From positions 20,869,351 to 20,933,350 of the forward strand of contig NC_065544.1 of the NCBI RefSeq assembly GCF_932294415.1: DNA of 64,000 nt. The letters run 5' to 3'. Position numbers and translations under genes: made by a program. This document shows, piece after piece, positions 26,901 to 36,303 of this stretch. Position 1 is the stretch's first letter. Every line of letters starts with the position of its first letter. Below the pieces are notes generated by a model, which was not told the DNA's origin, did not search any database, and saw nothing but the letters and a program-made list of their open reading frames with translations. Source of the stretch: Quercus robur. Its lineage: Eukaryota; Streptophyta; Magnoliopsida; Fagales; Fagaceae.

Positions 26901-28595
26901 TGATTAGTCTTTTTGGGGTATTGCATAGATGTGGTCAACGTGTCCCCCTCTCTTGACATAACAATCATGTCCTCAAAAGATCAACTCAAGAACCCATGAA
27001 ACTGTAGCTGATAAGTGGAAGGCACAACATTTTGTTCCACAAGTTATCAACTATTTGCGGTTTAAGTCACCACTCAAAGCATTTTAAAGTAAAATTGTTT
27101 CAAACATTTTCCTAATAAATTTACTTCACTACACGTATACATGCCTAAATGACCACAGATTGTAGAAAATGATAAAATACGGGGAACTACTAGTCCTACA
27201 AATTAAAGCATCTAAAATATATTACTTGATAAGTTCCCTTATTTGGGAGAGGTGATTGGTGGGAAATTGTACCCCGAAATTTTTTTTTTTTTTTTTGGAG
27301 AAGCTAAACCCTGCAAAAGTAGAAGTTTTGTGCACTATGTACGACTTTTGTTTTTTAGAAGTGCCCTTATTTCATAGTCAAGAAAATTTCTTTCTAATGG
27401 TTCCAATTCAAGGAGTATAAGTGTATAACAACCAAAGATTATATGATATTAGAATACACAAATGGCTATGCTAAAAATCACCACATGAAAAAAGAAAAAA
27501 AGTAATGCAAATGACATAAGACAATTGCCATCAAAAAAGAAGAAATTAGAAAACTCGGGGAAATTTAATTCCATTGTGTATGAAGTATTTCATACAATTG
27601 ATAAGTCATTTATTGTCTCATTAGAAAGTATAGGCTTTCCAGAAAAAACCTTTGTCAAATAAAACCTAGTTGATATCAACATCAATTTACAATGGGCATA
27701 ACATCCTTGCCCACAATTACATAGATATCTTTGGTGACAGGATTAGTTAACCTCCCAATGTCAAGTTACACTCCTTGTGAACTCTTTAAAGACGACAAGT
27801 ATAATAAGCAGAAATATATAAAATCCTTTCCTACGCAATAGTTCTAGACATCAATTTTGTGCATATGTCTACCACATCTACATTTTGGATACAACACTTG
27901 ATATAACCACAAGACACTACAAAACTTTCTTCTTCTTTTGTTTTTTTTGTTTTTTTTTTTTTTTTTTTTTGGGGGGGGGGGGGGGGGGAATAAATAATAA
28001 TGAATATCATTAGAAAACAAGTGTAACCCTAATACACAGGACGTATACAAGATTAAAACCCAAAAGAACAAGAAAAATTAATCACAAATTTTTTTAACAA
28101 AAATGATGGAAACCTTGTGAATCTCAAATCAAATTGAAAAGCTACCCAATTAGCACCAAGATTAGAAACCTGCTAATCAATAATTATTCTTTTAGTGGAT
28201 GGGATTTCTTCCTGGCATAAACAACAGATATCCTGAGCTTCTGCATACCACTTGGTGAAATTCACTATGCCAGTACACAGCTTTAAATTAAGATTCTAGC
28301 CAGTTCCTTTTGGCCTTGCCTCTTGACTTATTAGAACCTCACAAATTAATCCTGTAAATCGAACAGAAAGAAGTGACACTATATCTAGAGTCTACTAACT
28401 CAGAACCCAGAATGCATCTAAAATGGTGCATGTGTGAAACGTACTACTATGGTAGGCTAATATCTGCATATTTTCCCTGAAAACATGATTATCTGCAGTG
28501 TGCTTGAATTTTATGAAACTATACATAACATCACTTAAGTTTTGAAAACACACCCACAATTCAGCAAGATTTTGTTTTCTTCAATCCAAGACCTT

Positions 28596-28636
<41 letters not shown>

Positions 28637-30484
28637 AAGAGAAGAAGAAGAATAAGAGGGAAGGAAAACTCAAAATTAAAGAATAAAAGAAAAGGAATAG
28701 GAGAAAAGGAAAAACAGGTTGGAAAAATAGACAAACCAAGAAGCTGCTAAAGTTTCTTCTGAAAAGAATGTGTTTTTAATGTCCAGTTGAAGGAAAAGCA
28801 ACTTTTGTTGAAACTAGTATAAATTAGTGTATAAATGGAGTTCAGTAGGAATTACAAAGAAATTATCAGCATAATTAGATTAAAGGGTTCAAAAGTACCA
28901 TTCACAACTAATTTAGCCTCATATTGAAGGTAACTTCAGCAACATCCACCAACAACCAACCAAATTTTTCCTAGGGTAGTAATTCTGGAGAATTATTAGT
29001 AGCTAATGCACCCATTTCTTTGTACTCCACTCTTTTGAACTTTGAATGTGCAAAAGCCTGATTGTGGTAGATGGGTGGATCAAAAGTACAATTGAAGATA
29101 ACAATTGAGAATGTGATATCAAATCAGTAATAGAATTACTGCTTGAATAAGAAAAAATCTATGCAATGGAGCCCAAAAGATTTCACCATAAAACTAAAAT
29201 AAATACTAATTTATATGCTAAGGAATTTTTTAATCAGGTAGTTTATAACCAAGGTTAGCAAATGTTAATCATACATAACTGAAGACCCTTAAAACAACAG
29301 TAGGGGATCTATAAGGAGAATTAAAGTAAAGCCATAACATCTAGAAGATATCAAAGACTAAACAATTTACACTAATTGATGCATAACAGCATAGGATGGA
29401 AGATGTAAACTAATCACCGCAAGAACTAAGATTATCCAAGAAATAAATAAATAACATACAAAATCGTACATGGTGCTTGAAGGTAACACAATTGGTAATG
29501 CAAGCAAAAAAGAGAGAGAGAGAGAGAGAAGGCCTAGAAGATCCCAGTTAATTAGAATACAGAGAATTTATCATAACCCATATGAGTAACATAAAAGTAA
29601 CTAAAAGTTTAAAATGAAATAATAGATGCAGTATTAGAGGATGAGAAAGCACACAGCATGGGCCGCAGAGCGGTTCTTAATTCTTCCAAGCAAAATAGCT
29701 GAGCACAAATAAAAGGATAATCGGTAGATCATTCCTCTATAACACTAGTTCTCAAGTACCCCAAAGAATCTAATTACACATTACAGAAATCATTTTTCTA
29801 GCGCTCTTCACAAGCACCAAAAATAAATAAGAATGAAATAACTACATCAACAGCTTTTTACTCTTTAAAGAGAAAGTTGACCTATTCCTTCAGAACCTTA
29901 GTTGACAGAACTATGCCTTCAAAGGAATTTTTTTTTCTTATAGAATAAAAAATTATAGAAGACCATATAACAGAGAAGATGAGACATATGTAAATGGAAT
30001 AGCCTTCCACCTAATGTGCAATTATGTTAATTCATGGTAGAAAGGAGAAGCCACAAAACCACTAACATGAGGAAACATTTTCAAATAACCTTCCACCACA
30101 TGTAAAGCGCCAAATGCTAATTCATTGGTTTTAGACTGCACTAAAGTACCTATATATAGATCAGAAGAGCTTACCATGATATATATTTCTCATTTTTCTC
30201 ATTCAAGAAAGCATGTGAAAATCCATAAAGGTTATATTTTTGTTGAAAAATCTCAAGGCTCTTTTAAAACTTCTCAAGTCTCTTTTTATTTATAGGTAAT
30301 CTTCCTAACCATCAACATAAAAGGTTATTATGACCACCCAAAATCATGAAGCCAAACACATAATTAAAATCTTTCAAGCCAAGTTTTACAATCTATGGGA
30401 ATTATAGAAAAGAAATCTGCAAATTATGGAACTAATCTGAATGGATAAAACATATACTACCTCACACATGTACAAGTCAGACAT
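12782..30484 (-). CDS. LNK1: LNK1-type night light-inducible clock coactivator, 7 coding exons
   Basis: Coding exons on the minus strand in order: 30461-30484, 24171-24751, 23693-24044, 22307-22951, 21334-21479, 12981-13116 and 12782-12889. All introns are GT-AG and phases agree throughout, giving 663 aa. The start exon encodes only MSDLYMCE, and the next begins LEDNVWDDFDESGDHIVP, the LNK N-terminus. Residue ~190 onward carries the conserved YYWWPNIENFEDVDKMFR block. Residues ~529-557 carry QLDIRTKLCIRDSLYRLARS, a hallmark of the family, and DRSIAHLLFHRP lies near the C-terminus. LNK proteins have no DNA-binding domain. They are light-induced coactivators recruited by REVEILLE MYB factors (RVE4/RVE8) to evening-phased clock promoters. 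LNK2 proteins begin differently, so LNK1 is preferred. The intron between 13116 and 21334 is 8.2 kb and full of transposons. Confidence 0.85.
13374..13405 (+). repeat. (GA)n microsatellite
   Basis: About 16 GA units within the long LNK1 intron. Confidence 0.95.
14444..14590. mobile_element. Short hAT-like MITE, 147 bp
   Basis: Inverted ends CTAGGAAGTATAGACAC and CTAGGAAGCATGGACAC match each other and resemble the ends of the 768-bp element at 18773-19540. Flanking GTTATTA and GTTAGTA are compatible with a decayed target duplication. It lies in the long LNK1 intron. Confidence 0.6.
15450..15616. mobile_element. MITE with ~50-bp inverted repeats
   Basis: Left arm 15451-15500 and right arm 15566-15616 pair after reverse complementing (shared ACATAAAGCTTACAAA and GATGTG segments), with about 65 bp between them. 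No clear target duplication was found, so the superfamily is undecided. It lies inside the long LNK1 intron. Confidence 0.7.
16297..17059 (+). mobile_element. Solo LTR, 763 bp
   Basis: The element begins TGTGGGGG and ends CCCCCACA, a perfect 8-bp terminal inverted repeat with TG...CA ends. Flanks GTATG (16292-16296) and ATATG (17060-17064) match at four of five bases, fitting an aged 5-bp target duplication. A TATAAAAG box lies at 16773-16780. The sequence is more GC-rich than its surroundings. No internal retroelement region flanks it, so LTR-LTR recombination is likely. Open frames within it are not genes. Confidence 0.75.
16773..16780 (+). promoter_or_regulatory. TATA box in the solo LTR
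   Basis: TATAAAAG about two thirds into the LTR, oriented on the plus strand and so opposite to LNK1 transcription. Confidence 0.5.
17812..18032. mobile_element. Tourist/Harbinger-like MITE, 221 bp
   Basis: Ends GGGTGCATTTGGA and GGTATACGTTTGGA (complement of the right end) are imperfect inverted repeats of the same type as the 1.25-kb element at 10640. TA flanks both sides. The interior has repeated CTGTTCAT motifs and a long A-rich tract, which gives a spurious Lys-rich open frame. Confidence 0.6.
18773..19540. mobile_element. hAT-like non-autonomous element, 768 bp
   Basis: Flanked by a perfect 8-bp target duplication GTTAAAAG (18765-18772 and 19541-19548), diagnostic of hAT-type insertion. 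Ends CTATGAAGCATGGG and CTAGGATGCACGGA (complement) form imperfect inverted repeats. The right third (about 19290-19530) is unusually GC-rich, with degenerate CGGCCTGAATCGGC-like units. No transposase is present, and overlapping frames on both strands are artefacts of the GC-rich repeats. Confidence 0.85.
21727..21870 (+). repeat. 72-bp tandem duplication in LNK1 intron
   Basis: Two copies beginning CGTAAATCTTTATATAACTC at 21727 and 21799, with four differences seen between them. They lie between coding exons 4 and 5 of LNK1. Confidence 0.9.
23128..23195 (+). repeat. Compound (GA)n and poly-G tract
   Basis: GA units, two long G-runs and a terminal GA run in an LNK1 intron. Such G-runs are prone to sequencing error and could form G-quadruplexes. 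Confidence 0.85.
24850..25190 (-). pseudogene. L1-type LINE C-terminal remnant with internal duplication
   Basis: The minus strand encodes IRNRRAFEELELNIKRLK then SQFVGSLFFWMSLDG, matching the pattern at the end of plant LINE ORF2 (an N-R-R-x-F-E block followed by L...SLF.W). A 121-bp segment is present twice (matching positions 24961 and 25082). It is a dead fragment in the intron just upstream of LNK1 coding exon 2. Confidence 0.6.
25371..25568 (-). pseudogene. Ty1/copia polyprotein fragment
   Basis: Minus-strand FGYVCYVHTFVPRGDKFDP then SIKSVF resembles the segment after copia integrase (FGC.CFVH....R.KLDP.S.KC.FLGY). It is isolated, has lost the rest of the polyprotein, and lies in an LNK1 intron. 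Confidence 0.55.
26297..26405 (-). mobile_element. 5'-truncated LINE-type insertion, ~105 bp
   Basis: A T-tract (the poly-A tail on the minus strand) begins the insert. It is flanked by near-identical copies of AATGCAACATATAC with a few extra matching bases (about 26280-26296 and 26405-26421). Target duplication plus terminal A-tail indicates target-primed insertion. Confidence 0.7.
27939..27988 (+). repeat. Poly-T followed by poly-G tract
   Basis: About 30 T-rich bases run directly into about 18 G in an LNK1 intron. Downstream sequence to about 28070 may be another LINE tail, but no duplication was found. Confidence 0.8.
28601..28632 (+). repeat. (GA)n microsatellite
   Basis: About 16 GA units grading into GAAGA repeats, in the 5.7-kb LNK1 intron. 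Confidence 0.95.
29512..29530 (+). repeat. (GA)n microsatellite
   Basis: About 9 GA units in the 5.7-kb LNK1 intron. The rest of 28650-30454 shows no gene or clear element. Confidence 0.85.
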
Positions 30485-30578
30485 TCCTTTAGATCCTCTA
30501 TCCACCACCCCAGACACATGCAGTTGATTGAAATGATGTCATGTTTATAGTGAAATTTCTATTGCCAAATATTGCTTC
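30485..30578 (-). promoter_or_regulatory. LNK1 5' leader, second exon (untranslated part)
   Basis: The minus-strand acceptor TTTGATGCAG precedes GAAGCAATATTTGG at 30578. The exon continues to the start codon at 30484-30482 and ends at the donor after 30461. The leader contains two upstream ATGs, one of which opens a complete 14-codon uORF. Confidence 0.65.
30498..30542 (-). CDS. uORF in the LNK1 leader (14 codons)
   Basis: Starts at the ATG at 30542-30540, encodes MTSFQSTACVWGGG and stops with TAG at 30500-30498, 13 bases before the LNK1 start codon. A second ATG (about 30516) opens an overlapping frame that runs past the main start. Such uORFs often reduce or condition main-frame translation. 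Function here is inference. Confidence 0.55.
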   Translation of the reverse strand: MTSFQSTACVWGGG

Positions 30579-31239
30579 CTGCATCAAATAAAAAACCAAG
30601 GAAACATAAGTGGTGATCACGTTGCAAAACTGATAAAACTAAAGTAACTTGATTATAAAAGAAAAGGCAGTGCAATTCAATCAAAAACAATTAAACTCAA
30701 TTTAGCCAATTAGGAGCAACGTGATTGTTAATAAGCATAGAATTTTTTTTGTACAATCTTACATGATTACCAAAAAATACACCCTGAAACACAAACCGAT
30801 ACTCAGACAGTGAATACCTGTTTGGATTCCGAGAAATAGGGTACTATGAGTCCTATTTTGTTTTGAGAAGGAAAAACACAGATCAAATTAAGCATTATAA
30901 TTGTTTTTATCAAATTTAACTAGAAATTTATTTCCAACCAAAACCCAATAGATAAATAATTTCAGATTCTTGTCATTCTGAGAACAGGAAAGAAGAAGAA
31001 TATGCAAAACCCTAAGATTACTGAAAATTAAAGTAATAATAATATTTTTTTTTTTTTGAAAAAGAGTGAGAAAATATTCTTGGCAACCAAACTAATAATA
31101 ACCGTATGAAGTTCAATTAAGTGAATTTTCCAACACTTACTGCAGGTAAAAAATCCAACCAAACAAAGCTTTACAGTTTCTATCCTAATTTGATTTTTTT
31201 AACGATAATAATAGGAAAAGGCACAAATTAATGAAACAG

Positions 31240-32180
31240 AAACAGTAATACCATTAGAATCGTTTTGACTTTTTTTTGTTCAATATAAAAAAATTTGCAT
31301 CCTTTTCATTTCCAATATTTTCTCAGCAGCCAATCAAAGCATACATCAGTAACCAAACAATTCAAACATGCACAAAATTGTAAAAATTAAAATTAAAAAA
31401 AAAATAATAATCAGAAGATTCTATTAGACTCATTCTGACCTATTTTTTGGTTTAATATAAATAAATAAATAAATAGCATCCTTTTCATTTCCTGTATTTT
31501 CTCAGTAACCAAACAATTCAAACATGCACAAAATTGTAAAAAAAAAAAAAAAAAATTAAAAAGTTAATCAGAAGCAGAAATTTGCTAGAACAGAATGGAT
31601 CTATCTCACAGCAAAACTCACCTGAAAAGTGAAAACCAAAACTTCTTTCCAGCGAAACTAAAATTCAGAGTCTCTGAGTTCAAAGAAAGAAAGAAAATCA
31701 AATTTAAATTAAGCCTTTTTTTTTTTGGTTCAATATAAAGAGATTAAATAAATAAGAAAAATTAGCATCCTTTTCATTTCCAAAAATTTTCTCAGCAACC
31801 AATCAGAGCATTTATACATCAGTATTGTAAAAATTATAATAAAAATCAGAAGATACTATTAGACTCATTTTGACCAATTTTTTTTTGTTCATTATAAAGA
31901 AATTAAATCGACAAAAAAAAAAAAAATCATCCTTTTCATTTCCAGTATTTTCTCAGCAACCAATCGAAGGTATATAAATCATAAACCAAACAATTCAAAC
32001 ATGCAAAAAAAAAAAAAAACCGTTTAAAAAAAAAAAAGTGTTAAGAAGCAGTACAAAAATGGATCTAGCTCAGAGCAACAAAACTCACCTGTGAAGTGAA
32101 AAAACCAAAAGACTTTGTTTCCCGGAAAAACCGATATTCAAAGTCAGAGAATTGAAAGAAAGAGAGAAAATCAAAATTTT
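31240..32180 (-). repeat. Tandemly duplicated LNK1 leader/intron segment
   Basis: A ~435-467 bp unit occurs twice (about 31250-31690 and 31720-32180). Each unit contains two diverged copies of a shorter segment carrying CATCCTTTTCATTTCC and ATTTTCTCAGCAACCAATC. Both large copies end in leader-exon sequence with an intact minus-strand donor CAG/GTGAGTTT, one at 32089 and one at 31622. Confidence 0.75.
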
Positions 32181-32290
32181 GGCTCTCCGATTTTCGATGA
32201 GGTAAGTAACTTTCTCGTAGCTTCAATAGAGTAGAGTTCTCTTCTTCTTCTCTTACACAACAAGAAGAAGAAGCTCAGAGAGAGAGAGAG
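32089..32290 (-). other. LNK1 non-coding first exon (approximate 5' end)
   Basis: Minus-strand donor CACAG/GTGAGTTT follows the exon end at 32089. The exon is pyrimidine- and GAAGAAGAAG-rich. Its 5' end is set only by the change in composition near 32290. Splicing to the exon at 30578 leaves the coding frame unaffected. Confidence 0.5.
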
Positions 32291-32392
32291 AAAATTTTCT
32301 CTTTTTTAAAAAATTTAAAAAAAAAAAAAATTATGGAGAGAATATTTTAATAATTTATTTAGGGTGAATAAAAAGGGTGACACAGGAGAGGA

Positions 32393-32398
32393 CACGTG
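32393..32398. promoter_or_regulatory. G-box CACGTG, proximal
   Basis: GACACGTGGC upstream of the LNK1 leader on the promoter side. This palindromic core is bound by bHLH (PIF) and bZIP (HY5-type) factors in light responses. Confidence 0.6.
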
Positions 32399-32514
32399 GC
32401 GAGCAGATCGAGGGGGTGGATATCAGAATTCGTGGACGAGAGGTGGGCGATGAGATCCGATCAGTTTCGATGTTTTTATTGGTCCACGTAATTAAGTAGG
32501 TTCTGGAAACTTGA

Positions 32515-32520
32515 CACGTG
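32515..32520. promoter_or_regulatory. G-box CACGTG, distal
   Basis: TTGACACGTGTCC about 120 bp beyond the first G-box. Two such sites fit the light inducibility of LNK genes. I saw no exact evening element (AAAATATCT) nearby. Confidence 0.6.
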
Positions 32521-33050
32521 TCCCTTGCGAACCAAATGTTGGGGTGGGAGAAAGGAGAGAGAGAGAGAGAGAGGAGAGAATATAGTGGTGGTGGTGGGAG
32601 TGGGTCGTGTCGTGGTTTGAGTGCGCGCGTGGATTAGCACGAAGACGTGGTGGGGATTTATTCGCAATTCTTTTATATTTTATTCCGAACTAAAACAAAA
32701 AAAATAGTAAAATAATAAGAGACCTTTACAATCATTTCATAACAAATTACGTTAATAATAGGACTGCCTCATTAAAGGTGCTTCATGCGTTCGAAGAGAT
32801 TTTTTTTTTTAATTTTATTTTAGTAGTCTTATTTTGTAGCAAAACAAAAAATTTGTGTTTTTATTTTCTATATATAATTTTTATTTTGAGAATCTAATTT
32901 ATAAGTGGATAAAGCAATTTGAAAATTAATATGAAAGTGACCCTATTTTTAGGCAATGTTGTAGTAGGTGTTAGAGTGTATTTTTATCAAATTATCATTT
33001 AGTTTTGTCTCTACTTAAACATAGGGGTGTAAGGACATTTTTTAATAAAA

Positions 33051-33424
33051 ACTAGCCTCTGAGCACGCGCTCACGCGCGTGCTCAGAGGCTCTTCTATTT
33101 TTTGGGTAAGAATTAAATTAGAGCATTTATTATAATTTGGAATTATTATATTTTTCAATCACAAAAAAAAAACCTAGGAGTGTGATGAGTGTCATGTGTG
33201 GAGAAATAATTTTCCAATCACACCCCTAGATTTTTTTGTGATGAAAAATTATTGTGATTGGAAAATGATTTTTCCACACATGACACTCATCACACTCCTA
33301 AGTTTTTTTTTTGTGATTGAAAAATATAATAATTCAAAATTATAATAAATGCTCTAATTTAATCCTTACCCAAAAAATAGAAGAGCCTCTGAGCACGCGC
33401 GTGAGCGCGTGCTCAGAGGCTAGT
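33051..33424. mobile_element. 374-bp fold-back element with palindromic ends
   Basis: Arms 33051-33222 and 33253-33424 are near-perfect inverted repeats separated by about 30 bp. Each terminus is also its own hairpin: AGCCTCTGAGCACGCG and its complement around a 6-base loop. The ends read ...GAGGCTAG followed by T on both strands, the Helitron-like pattern of terminal hairpin plus CTAG/T. No coding content. Confidence 0.85.
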
Positions 33425-33831
33425 TATTATTATGAAAATGCGCAAGTTTAATTAAAGCATAAGTTTAACTGATAGGTTCGAGTAGAGAGTATTGTCAGAT
33501 ATTTATAGACAACTTATTAATTGCATAAGTTAAATAGTTTTTCTTTTTCTTCACTTATGATAGCATTCTCCATTCATTGGATGCCTCCCTTGATCAAGTT
33601 AATTGCAATTTTTGAGCTGAAGTGAAAGAGAAGAAGCAAACTTGTCTTATTTATTTATTTTTCCATATTCTCTGTGTTGGCTTTATTCTCTGTGTTCTCT
33701 TTCTTCAGTTTCTCTGTTTCCGTTCTTATTAGTCTTTGTACTTTGTGTCCTTTTACTTCAATTTTTCTGTTCTCTTCTTCTATAGTTTTCTTTCTAGTTT
33801 TAAACCCACACTTACAATGTCTCTCTTCTTC

Positions 33832-34575
33832 TCTCACGTTCTCTCTCTCTATCTATGTTGTTGTTGTTGTTGTTTTTTTTTTTTTTTTTTTTCAAATTTT
33901 ATGTATGACAGTTATCATTTTTTGTCTTTTCCTAAAATGTAGTTTTTTTTAATCCTAAAATTTAGTCATTTACTACACATCCATAACATAAGTAAATAAA
34001 ACTTAAATTAGAAATTTTATGTGAAGAGATACATGTTAATTGTATACAAAATAAATCTCACGTTTTTCTCTTTTTTTTTTTCTTTTTCTTTTAATGTCGT
34101 CCATATTTTGGAAAAGAAAGACTTGTACAATAAAACTACAACTATAATTTCTCCATCCATATCCTTATATTTAGGTACTAGCATATCTGATTTTGAAAAA
34201 AAATAAAATGCTAAATTTTAGGGAAAAAAAATTAAAAGTCTAATATTTCATTCTTGTAAAGTCTCTCACGTTCTTGGTGTTGTTGATGTGGGTTTTTTTT
34301 TTTTTTTTTTTTTTTTTCAAATTTTATGTATGATAGTTATCATTTTTTGTCTATTCATAAAATGTAGTATTTTTAATCCTAAAATTTAGTCATTTACTAC
34401 ACATCCATAACATAAGTAAATAAAAGCTTAATTTGAAAATTTTATGGCAAAAGATACACGTTAATTGTATACAAAAGAAATATAGTTTCTATTACAAAAG
34501 AAATTTTTTTACAACAGTTTCTTAGATAACAACCACTTTATGTGAGGTTTAATACATATAATAATTCTTGTAAAG
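33832..34575 (+). repeat. Direct duplication, ~426-bp spacing
   Basis: The segment starting TTCAAATTTTATGTATGA at 33891 recurs at 34317, with about 150 bp of high identity after it (shared ACTACACATCCATAACATAA). The sequence before the T-tracts also matches (CTCTCACGTTCT). Confidence 0.8.
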
Positions 34576-35235
34576 TCTCTCACCCGAACTTATCTAATAT
34601 TCCATTCCAATGACTCCTCAATGCAATCCAAAAAGTTTGTGCGTACGTGAACCTGAGAGAGATAAAAGAATTAGGGTTAAACCAAGTATTTTTTTTTTTT
34701 AAAACTTTAATTAACCAACCAACGTTTGAAGGTATATGTTGTTAAAGATAATAGCTTAAGTTTGTTAGAGTTTGTGTTTGAAATATTTGAATTCAAATAG
34801 AAATAGAAAATTCTTCTCCCAAAAAAAAAAAAAAAAAGAATAAAGCAAACATTTGAATAAAATAGTAGTTATCCGAAAATGTTGGTAGTGATAATCATCA
34901 ATACCACGTATGAGTCAATAATGTTAAACGTTTTTTTTTTTATGGTTATAATTGTTTTTAACAAAAAATTATCTACCACGTTTTTATTTTGAAAAAAAAA
35001 AAAAAACCCACTTTTGTAAAAGAAAAAAAAAAAAAAAAACTCTGGCTGACCCTTTTTTTTTCTATTTGTATATTATCATTGATTCATTATCATGGCTATG
35101 TAGAATGTGTATCTTTAGATATATCTAGAAGAAGAAGAAGATGAAAAGGAAGGAGGATATAACATGAAACTTAAATAAAATAAAATAAAAACTGGATAAG
35201 CAAAAGAAGTTAAAGAGAAGTTAAAATTTTTAAAT

Positions 35236-35601
35236 TTGATAGTAAAGCAGTTTCTTAGGAGTAAAACATGGGAGTAGGAATTCAAACAATTTGTTAGGAG
35301 TAAAATGTGGGAGTGGAATTCAAACGTGTTAAGGCTTTTTTTTTTTTTTTTTTTTTTTTTTGAATTTGAAAAGAAAAAGGGTCGGCCATAGTTTTTTTTT
35401 TTTACAAAACGTAGGATTTTTTTTTTTTTTTTTATACAACGTGGCTTTTTTTTGTTTTTAGTCACCACCAACATTTCAAAATTAAATTTAAAAAAAAAAA
35501 GAAAAAAAAAAGTAAAGCAGTTTCTTAGGAGTAAAACATGGGAGAGTGGAATTCAAACAATTTGTTAGGAGTAAAATGTGGGAGTGGAATTCAAACGTGT
35601 T

Positions 35602-35633
<32 letters not shown>

Positions 35634-36303
35634 GAATTTGAAAAGAAAAAGGGTCGGCCATAGTTTTTTTTTTTTTACAAAACGTAGGATTTTTTTTTTT
35701 TAATACAACGTGGCTTTTTTTTTGTTTTTAGTCACCACCAACATTTCAAAATTAAATTAAAAAAAAAGAAAAAAGAAAAAAAGTAAAGCAGTTTCTTAGG
35801 AGTAAAACATGGGAGAGTGGAATTCAAACAATTTGTTAGGAGTAAAATGTGGGAGTGGAATTCAAACGTGTTAAGGGTTTTTTTTTTTTTTTTTTTAAAA
35901 GAAAAAGGGTCGGCCATAGTTTTTTTTTTTTACAAAACGTAGGATTTTTTTTTTTTTTTTTATACAACGTGGCTTTTTTTTGTTTTTAGTCACCACCAAC
36001 ATTTCAAAATTAAATTAAAAAAAAAAAAGAAAAAAAAAAAGTAAAGCAGTTTCTTAGGAGTAAAACATGGGAGAGTGGAATTCAAACAATTTGTTAGGAG
36101 TAAAATGTGGGAGTGGAATTTAAACGTGTTAAGGGTTTTTTTTTTTTTTTTTTTTGAATTTGAAAAGAAAAAGGGTCGGCCATAGTTTTTTTTTTTTACA
36201 AAACGTAGGATTTTTTTTTTTATACAACGTGGCTTTTTTTTGTTTTTAGTCACCACCAACATTTCAAAATTAAATTTAAAAAAAAAAAGAAAAAAAAAAA
36301 AAA
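35236..36303 (+). repeat. Four-copy ~265-bp tandem array
   Basis: Four units each carry AGTAAAGCAGTTTCTTAGGA, then GGGTCGGCCATAG, AAAACGTAGGA, ACAACGTGGC and GTCACCACCAACATTTC. They start near 35240, 35510, 35783 and 36040. T- and A-tract lengths vary between copies. Each unit also holds an internal repeat of TTAGGAGTAAAA(C/T). Minus-strand frames here are artefacts of the A/T tracts. Confidence 0.95.

Noticed and set aside
26510-26960. Distinct, less AT-rich block in the LNK1 intron
   Set aside because: Looks repeat-derived but no ends, duplications or protein fragments could be identified.
33655-36262. Several Phe/Lys-rich frames on both strands
   Set aside because: Caused by T and A homopolymers in duplicated, non-coding repeat units.
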